Origin: Gorillibacterium sp.
GTDB lineage: Bacteria; Bacillota; Bacilli; Paenibacillales; NBRC-103111
Length of the DNA: 7,190 nt
Assembly (NCBI GenBank): GCA_023511325.1
Contig: JAIMBU010000121.1
Location: forward strand, 1 to 7,190
Reading direction: 5' to 3'
Shown in pieces: positions 1-6,080 of the stretch. A model generated the notes under the pieces. It searched no databases. It worked only from the letters and a program-made list of their open reading frames with translations, and was not told the origin of the DNA. The first letter of the stretch is position 1, and each line of letters begins with the position of its first letter. Position numbers and translations under genes: made by a program.

Positions 1-1026
1 TCGAGGATATTTTCGGAAAACGCGGTTACCAAAACCAATTGAATCCGTTTTTTGCTCTTGCATTTGGGCGAATGCACTTTCGATCGATTGCTGGATGACT
101 TTAGATATTTCAATAGATAGTTCTTTGATATTCTTCATATCATCCAATTCAAGCAGTCCATAATTTCCGGAAACGCTGCAAACGGCTTTGACCTCAAGAT
201 CAAATCGAACTTTGTTTCCTGATAGAATGCGAGGACGAAATGTGCTGCGTCCCTCCATAATGTTAAGGGTAATAGTTTGTCCTGGTAGCAAGGAGGCTTT
301 TAGTTCATAAGGAATAAAATGTCCATTTAGCCAGCGAATGCCAGACACTTGTTGATCCTTAAAAATACCAATCATTTTATCACTGCGAAACTGGGCATAG
401 CCCAGGTACTTAATTTGTTTACTTGATTTCTCCCCACCATCCTTGTTATCCTCTACGCCCATATAGAGAATAATGGGATCATTGGTTTGACTGCTTAGGC
501 TTTCGGCAACATTCTTAATTTCGATTAATGAACGGCCCCTGCTTTTGCCAAATTCTCGTAAGCCCTCCCAAGCGTATTCATCAATGGGTGTTACGCCATG
601 TAAAACATCAGAACCAGTTCCACGAGCAATGACCACGATGCCATTCAAGCGACTTCCCGACAAACGAGTGATTTCATCGAAGACGGGACGCAGCCCTCGT
701 TTGGCCATCTCTTCTCCAATAACAAGGACACGTCTGTGTGAGATGTTAAGCTTTCGGGACATGCGATTCTGGCCTTTACTTACAGCATCACGAAAAGATA
801 CGCCAGTACTTTGGATGAAGGTATAAGGTTTCTCATTTCCACTACCCGCTTTACCTAGCTTCGCTGGTATAGGATAGTCGATTGTAACAGTGATCGATTC
901 ATTTGGACCTGCATCTATAGCTGTGGCTAAGGCAATGGCTGTATCGTTCAGCTCTGTACGATCCCAACAGCCGCCTAATAGGGTAGCAATCATGAGTAGT
1001 GAGCAACTCACGGCAAGACGTCTCAT
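1..1026 (-). CDS. Ger(x)C-family spore germination lipoprotein (C subunit), 3' end cut by window
   Basis: C subunit of a GerA-type germinant receptor, which in this family is a lipid-anchored protein on the outer face of the spore inner membrane. I translated 342 residues with no stop before the left edge. The N-terminus is a lipoprotein signal: MRRL, a hydrophobic stretch, then the lipobox LLGGC with the modified Cys at about residue 20, followed by WDRTELND, the usual Ger(x)C opening. Later family-like stretches are RRVLVIGEEMAKRGL and, near the cut end, IGFGNRVFRKYP. The family is usually about 370-400 residues, so only the last few dozen are probably missing. It lies 58 bp downstream of the GerA-type gene on the same strand, so it is probably co-transcribed. 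The start is uncertain. ATG at 1026 gives a normal signal peptide but has no clear ribosome site. An in-frame ATG at 1116 has AAGGGGGG 10 nt upstream and would overlap the preceding gene by 32 nt, adding 30 residues. Confidence 0.9.
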   Translation of the reverse strand, partial: MRRLAVSCSLLMIATLLGGCWDRTELNDTAIALATAIDAGPNESITVTIDYPIPAKLGKAGSGNEKPYTFIQSTGVSFRDAVSKGQNRMSRKLNISHRRVLVIGEEMAKRGLRPVFDEITRLSGSRLNGIVVIARGTGSDVLHGVTPIDEYAWEGLREFGKSRGRSLIEIKNVAESLSSQTNDPIILYMGVEDNKDGGEKSSKQIKYLGYAQFRSDKMIGIFKDQQVSGIRWLNGHFIPYELKASLLPGQTITLNIMEGRSTFRPRILSGNKVRFDLEVKAVCSVSGNYGLLELDDMKNIKELSIEISKVIQQSIESAFAQMQEQKTDSIGFGNRVFRKYPR

Positions 1027-1084
1027 GATAGCTGTCAGTTTGCTGGAAGCAGAGGGTACATGCAGGCTACCGTTTACATGTTGA

Positions 1085-2791
1085 TCATGAGGTCGTCGTG
1101 CTATCCTTATTCTCATCTGTTGATTTCCCCCCTTGCTGATCGCCTTGCTGATCGCCTTGCTGATCGCCTTGCTGATCGCCTTGCTGATCGCCTTGCTGAT
1201 CGCCTTGAGATGAATGGTCCACACCGATTCCTTTGGTTCCATTATTCTGCTCAATGGATTGCTTGGTCTTTTCATCGCGGCGAACGGAGTCCTGTGGATG
1301 CAAGTAAGAGGGACGGGTGGTGGCAGCCCAGTGAGGCATGCGGATCAACGCATTTTTAAGATCTGGCGAGAATGGAGCCGCAGGTGATAGGTAAGGTATA
1401 CCAAAGGAACGCAGCTTAGCCATATGACCCACTATGAACATTGCACCGATGAGAATGCCGTAAACACCGAACATAGAAGCGAGAATAATCAGTGGAAATC
1501 GTAATAATCGCAAAGCTACCGCTGCATTAAATTGAGGAATGGTAAAAGAAGCGATTCCGGTAATCGACACGACGATAACCACAGGGGCGGAGACGATACC
1601 CGCTTCCACAGAGGCTTGTCCGATAATCAGGGCACCAAGAATGCTCAGTGCTGAACCGACCTGTTTAGGTAGCCGAATGCCTGCTTCCCGGAGAGCTTCA
1701 AAGACGACCTCCATAATCAGCACCTCAATAACAGCTGGGAAAGGAATTTTTTCCCTTGAGGAGGCGAAGCTGAGTAATAGACTGGTCGGGATCATCTCGG
1801 GGTGAAAGGTCGTACTGGCTACATACCAAGCCGGTATAAACAAAGAAAATAACAAGAATGCATAACGTAGCCAGCGCAAAAAGGTGGAAAACTGGAACCG
1901 CTCGTAATGGTCTTCAACAGAAAGCATAAAGTTAAGAAAGACAGTAGGGACAATCATCACCATGGGAGTACCATCGACAAAAATCGCAATTCTTCCGTTC
2001 ATCAGTGCGGCTGCTACTGTATCGGGCCGCTCTGAAACTTGGATTTGTGGAAAAGGAGAGTAGGCATTGTCTTGAATATATTCTTCAAGCTGTCCGGTTT
2101 CGAGAATGATGTCCACATCAATCCGTTCCAAGCGACTAAGAACTTCCTTCACCAATTCTGGATCAACAACTCCATCGACATAAGCAACTGCGATATTTGT
2201 TCTGCTGTGCCGACCCAGCTTTAGGGCTTTCATCTTCAGATTTGGCGTCTTGATTTTGCGTCTTACCATGGAAGTATTTACCCGGATGCTCTCGATAAAG
2301 CCTTCCTGTGGCCCACGAACAGTTTCTTCTGTGGAGGGCTTACCGATAGAACGCATATTTGGTCCACGAATCTCGGCCAGTATTGCTTTGGTATTTCCCT
2401 GGAGTATAATCGCCGTATCTCCGCTTAGAACACCATCCAGTAAGTCAGAATAGTTATCAACGAGTGAAATTTGGGAGACAGGAAGGATCTTCTCCTTGAT
2501 CATTTCAACATCGGAGCCCTCGCCTTTCCAATAAACCATCAGCATTTCCAGTGTTCGCTGGACAAGCTCAGATTTAACCAGACCGTCCACCATAACGGCT
2601 ATCGCTCGCACACCGGGGTCAGATTGGAAGGGGCGGATGACCACATCCGAGCAATCTTTGAAAATCTCCCGTAAATACTTCTCGTTATCATCAATGTCAG
2701 AAGAAATTAAAGTTGATTTCAGATCAGTCACAACGGAGAAATCTGTTGGTTCTGGGGGAATGGATGGGTTTTTCTTCGTTTTTTTATCCAT
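1085..2791 (-). CDS. GerA-family spore germination protein (germinant receptor A subunit)
   Basis: Integral membrane A subunit of a Ger-type nutrient germinant receptor, working with C and usually B subunits in the spore inner membrane. The 568 residues show the family layout. A soluble N-terminal region (about 30-290) contains the family signature RGPQEGFIESIR (159-170) and SERPDTVAAALMNGRIAIFVDGTP (253-276, two adjoining pieces). A membrane region of several hydrophobic segments (about 307-455) contains FHPEMIPTSLL (329-339) and GALIIGQASVEAGIVS (386-401). A post-membrane segment RSFGIPYLSP (461-470) follows. The C-terminal tail (about 495-568) is longer than I expect for the family; it is hydrophilic and contains six QGDQ repeats (529-552). 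ATG 2791 is preceded by AGGTGA at about 4 nt. The specific paralogue and germinant cannot be told from sequence. No B subunit lies upstream; it could be downstream, outside the window, or encoded elsewhere. Confidence 0.96.
   Translation of the reverse strand: MDKKTKKNPSIPPEPTDFSVVTDLKSTLISSDIDDNEKYLREIFKDCSDVVIRPFQSDPGVRAIAVMVDGLVKSELVQRTLEMLMVYWKGEGSDVEMIKEKILPVSQISLVDNYSDLLDGVLSGDTAIILQGNTKAILAEIRGPNMRSIGKPSTEETVRGPQEGFIESIRVNTSMVRRKIKTPNLKMKALKLGRHSRTNIAVAYVDGVVDPELVKEVLSRLERIDVDIILETGQLEEYIQDNAYSPFPQIQVSERPDTVAAALMNGRIAIFVDGTPMVMIVPTVFLNFMLSVEDHYERFQFSTFLRWLRYAFLLFSLFIPAWYVASTTFHPEMIPTSLLLSFASSREKIPFPAVIEVLIMEVVFEALREAGIRLPKQVGSALSILGALIIGQASVEAGIVSAPVVIVVSITGIASFTIPQFNAAVALRLLRFPLIILASMFGVYGILIGAMFIVGHMAKLRSFGIPYLSPAAPFSPDLKNALIRMPHWAATTRPSYLHPQDSVRRDEKTKQSIEQNNGTKGIGVDHSSQGDQQGDQQGDQQGDQQGDQQGDQQGGKSTDENKDSTTTS
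1131..1207 (-). repeat. 12-bp tandem repeat encoding QGDQ in the GerA-type tail
   Basis: About 6.4 copies of a 12-bp unit; on the coding (minus) strand the unit is CAAGGCGATCAG. The five full copies at 1141-1200 are identical to each other. The array encodes Q-G-D-Q six times at residues 529-552, then decays into QGGK. The unit length is a multiple of three, so gain or loss of copies keeps the reading frame. Identical copies suggest recent slippage expansion. The low-complexity, acidic and glutamine-rich peptide is predicted by eye to be disordered. Confidence 0.97.
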
Positions 2792-2841
2792 GGTTTCACC
2801 TACTTTGCTATTGAACTTTTGCAGTCCTTATGAGCGGTTGC

Positions 2842-2869
2842 TTTATAAACGGCAAGATGTCTCTGTCAG
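2842..2869 (-). promoter_or_regulatory. Candidate promoter for the germination operon
   Basis: On the minus strand, CTGACA (2869-2864) and TATAAA (2847-2842) are 16 bp apart, each one base from the vegetative consensus. The -10 box is about 50 bp upstream of the GerA-type start. Germination receptor genes are usually expressed late in the forespore under sigma-G. I looked for a sigma-G type pair in this gap and found none convincing, so the assignment is tentative. A small perfect dyad, TCAGT-TTTT-ACTGA on the plus strand (2866-2879), overlaps the -35 box. Confidence 0.35.
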
Positions 2870-2897
2870 TTTTTACTGAGGGAGGGAAATTTATGTA

Positions 2898-2948
2898 CGG
2901 AGTTGAGTCGGAGCATCTAAGGAATGTAGATACGACCGCACAACTCCG
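2898..2948 (-). terminator. Nested inverted repeat after ku; possible terminator or processing hairpin
   Basis: Starting 10 nt after the ku stop codon, the minus-strand transcript can fold into a three-part stem. CGGAGTTG pairs with CAACTCCG (8 bp), then GTCG with CGAC (4 bp), then ATCTA with TAGAT (5 bp), around a 7-nt loop, with asymmetric internal loops between them. The following bases are TACATAAATTT, without a real T-run, so it is a weak candidate for factor-independent termination. Its location between ku and the germination operon fits a transcription boundary. Confidence 0.4.
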
Positions 2949-2958
2949 AGGAAAGGGG

Positions 2959-3816
2959 TTACGCTCCTGTTCGTTTTTGCTTGCGTTCTTTGGTTTTTGT
3001 CTTTGTTTTACCTGGCGTAGTACCTGTACCCGGGTCAGTAACGGGACTTGCCTTCGTAGCATCAAGGCTGGCTTGTAGAGCTGCCATTAGATCGATGACA
3101 TTGGTTCGTTTGGTCTCGGGTGCTGCACTGATTTCCTCTCCAGCTATTTTCTGCTCAATCATTTTAGTTAGCGCTGCGCGGTAATCATCTTTATATTTAT
3201 CAGGCGTGAAGGGAGTGGTCAGTTGATCAATCAGCATCTTGGCCATGTTCAGTTCCTTCTCATTTACTTGCACGGATTCGGGTAGGTTTGGTACTTGGTT
3301 AATGGAGCGGATTTCATCTGGGAAATAGATGGTCTCCATGGCAATACACCGATCAATCACACGAATGGCAGCAAGGCTACTTTTGGAACGAAGCGTCACC
3401 GCGGCTATGCCAATTTTGCCTGTTTGCCGTAACGATTCAAGCAAAAGACTATAGGCGTTGGTGCCCGTATCACCGGGACCTAAATAGTAGGTTTTTTGAA
3501 AATAAACTGGATCGATTTCCTGTAAATCAACAAAATCTAATATTTTTATCTCCCGAGTTCCTTCTGCTGCTAACCCATCCAGTTCCTCTTTCTCAAACAA
3601 AACAAACCGTCCTGGTTCATATTCATAGCCCCGAGATATTTCCTCCCAAGCCACTTCTTTGTTGCAGGTTGGGCAGGTGCGCACGTAGCTGAGCGGTGTC
3701 GAGCAGACCTTATGGATGTACCGCATAGTGATATCCTTGTCCTCCGTAGCGGCAAACATGCGTACAGGAACGTGAACAAGCCCGAAGCTAATGGCGCCTT
3801 TCCACATCGTGTGCAA
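2959..3816 (-). CDS. ku: Bacterial Ku DNA end-binding protein (NHEJ)
   Basis: Ku forms a homodimeric ring on double-strand break ends and recruits the ligase LigD for non-homologous end joining. The 285-residue length is normal for the family. The N-terminus MWKGAISFGLVHVPV (4-18) is the characteristic Ku opening. It is followed by the CPTC pair (48-51), ISRGYEYEPGRFVLF (60-74), the strand IDPVYFQKTYYLGP (101-114), and LTTPFTPDKYKDDYRAAL (199-216) of the core end. The tail (268-282) is rich in Lys/Arg, as in many bacterial Ku proteins where it contributes to DNA binding. The start is TTG at 3816, chosen because AAGGAGG lies 8 nt before it; the internal ATG at 3807 would have 17 nt spacing. 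No ligD is in the window, so the partner gene must be elsewhere. In B. subtilis, Ku acts in spore DNA repair under sigma-G, which makes the neighbouring germination genes suggestive, but a shared transcript is not shown. Confidence 0.96.
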   Translation of the reverse strand: MHTMWKGAISFGLVHVPVRMFAATEDKDITMRYIHKVCSTPLSYVRTCPTCNKEVAWEEISRGYEYEPGRFVLFEKEELDGLAAEGTREIKILDFVDLQEIDPVYFQKTYYLGPGDTGTNAYSLLLESLRQTGKIGIAAVTLRSKSSLAAIRVIDRCIAMETIYFPDEIRSINQVPNLPESVQVNEKELNMAKMLIDQLTTPFTPDKYKDDYRAALTKMIEQKIAGEEISAAPETKRTNVIDLMAALQASLDATKASPVTDPGTGTTPGKTKTKTKERKQKRTGA

Positions 3817-3831
3817 GGGTTAACCCTCCTT
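3816..3831 (-). promoter_or_regulatory. ku ribosome binding site inside a 12-bp palindrome
   Basis: On the minus strand AAGGAGG (3831-3825) sits 8 nt before the TTG start. The perfect palindrome AGGGTTAACCCT (3827-3816) covers the 3' half of this site and the first base of the start codon. As RNA it could form an AGGG/CCCU stem with a UUAA loop that partly hides the ribosome site; as DNA it could be an operator half-site pair. The Shine-Dalgarno itself is clear; the regulatory role is speculative. Confidence 0.6.
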
Positions 3832-3905
3832 TTCCTTCGTTTGATCGAACCCCTGTCAGTATCCCCGCAAGTCAGATGCAATATGAGTGACTGCGATGAA
3901 CAGCC

Positions 3906-3934
3906 TTGATAGCAACGGGTTGCAGGGATATAAT
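3906..3934 (+). promoter_or_regulatory. Vegetative (sigma-A type) promoter of the tsaE operon
   Basis: TTGATA (3906-3911) and a perfect TATAAT (3929-3934) are separated by exactly 17 bp, a near-consensus housekeeping promoter. Transcription would begin near 3941, giving a leader of about 50 nt before the tsaE GTG. The spacer contains the dyad GCAACGGGTTGC (3912-3923), two 5-bp arms around GG, directly downstream of the -35 box, where a bound repressor could block polymerase. The promoter call is strong; the operator idea is not tested. Confidence 0.8.
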
Positions 3935-3989
3935 AAGGTTTCATTGACTTATACGAATTTGGAAAACACTTGCAAAGGAGCACGAGGAT

Positions 3990-4475
3990 GTGAAGGAAAC
4001 GCCGGTCTATACGTTTGAGTCTTCTGGCTTGAAGGAAACGGGTCATTTAGCCTCGGCTCTGGCTGAGTTCCTCCTACCAGGCTCGGTATTAGCCTTGGAT
4101 GGGGATCTAGGCGCAGGGAAGACTGCTTTCTCTCAGGCGCTTGCTGCTGGCCTTGGGGTGCGTGACTTGGTGAATAGCCCGACATTCACGCTCATTAAAG
4201 AGTACGTTGGTGAGCGTATGCCTTTTTATCATATGGATGTGTATCGTTTAACCTCTGAGGAAGCAGGAGAGCTTGGTTTAGACGATTATTTTTATGGTAG
4301 CGGCGTTACGTTAGTGGAATGGGCAGAGCGGATCAAGGAGCTTTTACCCGATCAGCGGTTACATATTTCTATTGAGTACATCGGTCCCGATGAGCGTCGT
4401 TTTCTATTGACGCCCGTAGGTGAGCCGTATCAAGCATGGTGCATTGCACTGAAACGAAATGGAGTCTTAACATGA
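3990..4475 (+). CDS. tsaE: TsaE, ATPase of the tRNA t6A37 threonylcarbamoyladenosine synthesis complex
   Basis: Cytoplasmic P-loop ATPase that binds the TsaB-TsaD complex and drives its catalytic cycle in making t6A at position 37 of ANN-decoding tRNAs (B. subtilis YdiB). The 161 residues match the family size. Visible motifs are the Walker A GDLGAGKT (38-45), the switch segment SPTFTLIKEY (63-72), HMDVYRL (81-87) and the conserved VEWAERI (109-115). Translation starts at GTG 3990, with AAAGGAG ending 9 nt upstream; the ATG two bases earlier is followed at once by TGA and cannot be used. It is first in the operon, about 50 nt from the mapped promoter. Its stop overlaps the tsaB start as ATGA. 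Confidence 0.97.
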   Translation: MKETPVYTFESSGLKETGHLASALAEFLLPGSVLALDGDLGAGKTAFSQALAAGLGVRDLVNSPTFTLIKEYVGERMPFYHMDVYRLTSEEAGELGLDDYFYGSGVTLVEWAERIKELLPDQRLHISIEYIGPDERRFLLTPVGEPYQAWCIALKRNGVLT

Positions 4476-5578
4476 CGGATATTCAGCACGAAAAGGATAT
4501 GGTGCAAGAGAAGAATAAGGAGCAAGAAACGGTTAAAAAAACGGCTACCCTAGGTATTGGTCGGGTGCTCGCCTTTGACACCTCAACGGCTTCAATGGCG
4601 GTCGCTGTGCTTGAAGGCAACCAGCTTATTGGCGAGCGAAAAGTGCAGGCTGATCGCAATCACTCCATCTATTTGTTTCCGATTATTCAGGAACTATTAG
4701 AGTCTCTTCACATGAGGCCAGAAACGGTGCAGGGATTTAGTGTTGGAGTCGGTCCCGGTTCTTACACGGGGGTTCGCATCGCAGTCACAGCTGCCAAAAC
4801 CATGGCATGGACCTTGGGCAAGCCGGTTGTTGGCGTTTCCAGCTTGGCTGCATTAGCTTTAGGCGCAGTCTTAGGAACAGCCGGGGAAGCCGTACCGCTG
4901 CCGCTAGAAGCCAAGGAAGTTGTTTGGATTGTACCGCTGATGAATGCGCGCAGAGGGCAAGCTTTTACAGCCCTGTTTATAGCAGAGCAGCAGGATGAGA
5001 AAGCGAAACAACCGGAGTCGAGTGAAGTTGGGCAGCAGGATGAGAGCGCAAAGCAATCGGAGTCGAGTGAAGTTGGGCAGCAGGATGAGAGCGCAAAGCA
5101 ATCGTTGTCGAGTGAAGTTGGACAGCAGGATGAGAGACTGGCAATTGCAGCAAGCGTTGTTTTAGCGGACGGTCTGGATAAAGCCTCAATTCATGTGACT
5201 AGTGTAGAAAATGAAGCGTATTATTTTGAAGGCATGAATTTCATCCGTAAAGAAATAGATGGTGTACGGCTGCTGGAAACATGGGTGGGAGACCTACTAC
5301 ATTTGATAGCTGAGGCAACGATTCCCCCGTCGCGTATCGCTTTTGTTGGAGAAATAGAAGGCTTTCAAGAATGGATCGATACATTTGCTGCAAGATGGAA
5401 AGAGGGGTTAACGATTGCTTTGCCCCTTCTGATGCGGGCTTATCATGTAGGGCGTTTAGCGGAGCATGTGCTTGAAAGTGGAGGAGCGGCTGATGCTCAC
5501 GAGCTTATGCCAAATTATACCCAACTTGCAGAAGCGGAAGTGAATCTGTTGGCCAAACGGAGGGAGGAGGCTCGTTAG
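4472..5578 (+). CDS. tsaB: TsaB, scaffold/dimerisation subunit of the t6A complex, enlarged
   Basis: ASKHA-fold paralogue of TsaD that pairs with it and with TsaE in t6A synthesis (B. subtilis YdiC). It is recognised by LAFDTSTASMAVAVLEG (33-49), GPGSYTGVRIAV (94-105), a VVGVSSLAAL stretch (119-128), MNARRGQAFTALF (157-169) and the C-terminal LMPNYTQLAEAEVNLL. At 368 residues it is far longer than the roughly 230 usual for TsaB. The extra length includes a charged N-terminal extension of about 30 residues before the first beta strand, a small insert near 132-148, and a repeat-bearing insert (173-221). The start chosen is ATG 4472, which overlaps the tsaE stop in ATGA and has GGAG 7 nt before it. 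An in-frame ATG at 4436 lies inside tsaE and has no reason to be preferred. The stop TAG shares its last base with the rimI GTG. Confidence 0.95.
   Translation: MTDIQHEKDMVQEKNKEQETVKKTATLGIGRVLAFDTSTASMAVAVLEGNQLIGERKVQADRNHSIYLFPIIQELLESLHMRPETVQGFSVGVGPGSYTGVRIAVTAAKTMAWTLGKPVVGVSSLAALALGAVLGTAGEAVPLPLEAKEVVWIVPLMNARRGQAFTALFIAEQQDEKAKQPESSEVGQQDESAKQSESSEVGQQDESAKQSLSSEVGQQDERLAIAASVVLADGLDKASIHVTSVENEAYYFEGMNFIRKEIDGVRLLETWVGDLLHLIAEATIPPSRIAFVGEIEGFQEWIDTFAARWKEGLTIALPLLMRAYHVGRLAEHVLESGGAADAHELMPNYTQLAEAEVNLLAKRREEAR
4988..5134 (+). repeat. 45-bp tandem repeat (3.3 copies) inside tsaB
   Basis: Copies lie at 4988-5032, 5033-5077 and 5078-5122, with a 12-bp partial copy at 5123-5134. 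Each encodes a 15-residue unit of the form QQDExAKQxxSSEVG. By eye copies 2 and 3 differ at 3 of 45 positions and copies 1 and 2 at 5. The unit preserves frame. The peptide is hydrophilic, rich in Q, E, S and D, and probably disordered. It sits just after the conserved RRGQAFTALF strand, in what is normally a short connection, so it is likely a surface loop expansion. Confidence 0.97.
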
Positions 5579-6066
5579 TGGAGGAGCGTGTGCATTACGA
5601 TCATATGGCCTTGACGTTTAGAAGGATGAGTCTGGACGATATTGATGATATTTGTGCGATCGAGAAGGAAGCTTTTACAACTCCGTGGTCAGCAGGAGCT
5701 TTTTATAACGAGCTCACGAATAATCATTTTGCTCATTATATGGTTATGCAATGTGGACTAGATGTAGCGGGATATGCCGGTTTATGGCTGATTTTGGATG
5801 AAGCCCATATTACTAACATCGCTGTGCGCAAGCAGTACCGGGGAATGAAGCTCGGCCACCGTCTGGTCAGTGAATTAATGAAGACGGCGAGCTTTATGGG
5901 AGCGGCGAGAATTACTTTAGAGGTTCGGGTATCGAACAATATTGCTCAAAACCTTTATCGTAAAATGGGCTTCATCGATTCTGGCGTGCGCAAAGGGTAT
6001 TATACAGATAATAACGAGGATGCTTTAATTATGTGGGCTGACCTCGAGCCTTACATGCGTAAATAA
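5578..6066 (+). CDS. rimI: RimI-family ribosomal-protein S18-type N-alpha-acetyltransferase (GNAT)
   Basis: GNAT-fold enzyme that transfers acetyl from acetyl-CoA to a protein N-terminus; the E. coli member modifies ribosomal protein S18, while targets in Bacilli are less certain (B. subtilis YdiD). The 162 residues include IEKEAFTTPWS (28-38), DEAHITNIAV (74-83), the CoA-binding turn QYRGMKLG (86-93), LEVRVSN (114-120) with the probable catalytic Glu115, NLYRKMGF (125-132) with the probable catalytic Tyr127, and the C-terminal YYTDNNEDALIMW (141-153). The CoA turn reads RGxxLG, so Lys91 stands where the canonical Q/RxxGxG/A motif has Gly or Ala. I believe RGxxLG also occurs in Bacillus homologues, so it is not a sign of inactivity. 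GTG 5578 overlaps the tsaB stop by one base and has AGGAGG 7 nt upstream, giving tight coupling. ATG 5605 is a weaker alternative start. Confidence 0.94.
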   Translation: MEERVHYDHMALTFRRMSLDDIDDICAIEKEAFTTPWSAGAFYNELTNNHFAHYMVMQCGLDVAGYAGLWLILDEAHITNIAVRKQYRGMKLGHRLVSELMKTASFMGAARITLEVRVSNNIAQNLYRKMGFIDSGVRKGYYTDNNEDALIMWADLEPYMRK

Positions 6067-6080
6067 AGGAGAGCACCAGC

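Noticed and set aside
1060..1359. Plus-strand ORF with repeated LADR units
   Set aside because: It is the antisense reading of the 12-bp repeat in the GerA-type gene; it has no ribosome site and lies wholly within two well-supported minus-strand genes.
2808..3078. Short ORFs on both strands in the ku-gerA gap
   Set aside because: Most of their length lies in the ku 3' end in other frames, they have no convincing ribosome sites and resemble no family I know.
3570..4185. Minus-strand ORFs spanning the ku start, the promoter region and tsaE
   Set aside because: They overlap ku in another frame or run antisense to tsaE and show no recognisable motif; the promoter and divergent gene starts explain this region.
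4436..4471. Upstream ATG start for tsaB
   Set aside because: It would overlap tsaE by 40 nt, whereas ATG 4472 forms the standard ATGA overlap with a ribosome site at good spacing.
4988..5134. Possible CRISPR-like array
   Set aside because: The copies are directly adjacent with no unique spacers and keep the tsaB reading frame, so this is a coding tandem repeat.
4904..5189. Two minus-strand ORFs with repeated peptide units across the tsaB repeat
   Set aside because: Both are antisense shadows kept open by the frame-preserving 45-bp repeat; tsaB carries the family motifs.
5578..6066. RimI as an inactive enzyme because Lys replaces the canonical Gly/Ala in the CoA motif
   Set aside because: The RGxxLG form appears to be normal for Bacilli RimI from memory, and the probable catalytic Glu and Tyr are present.
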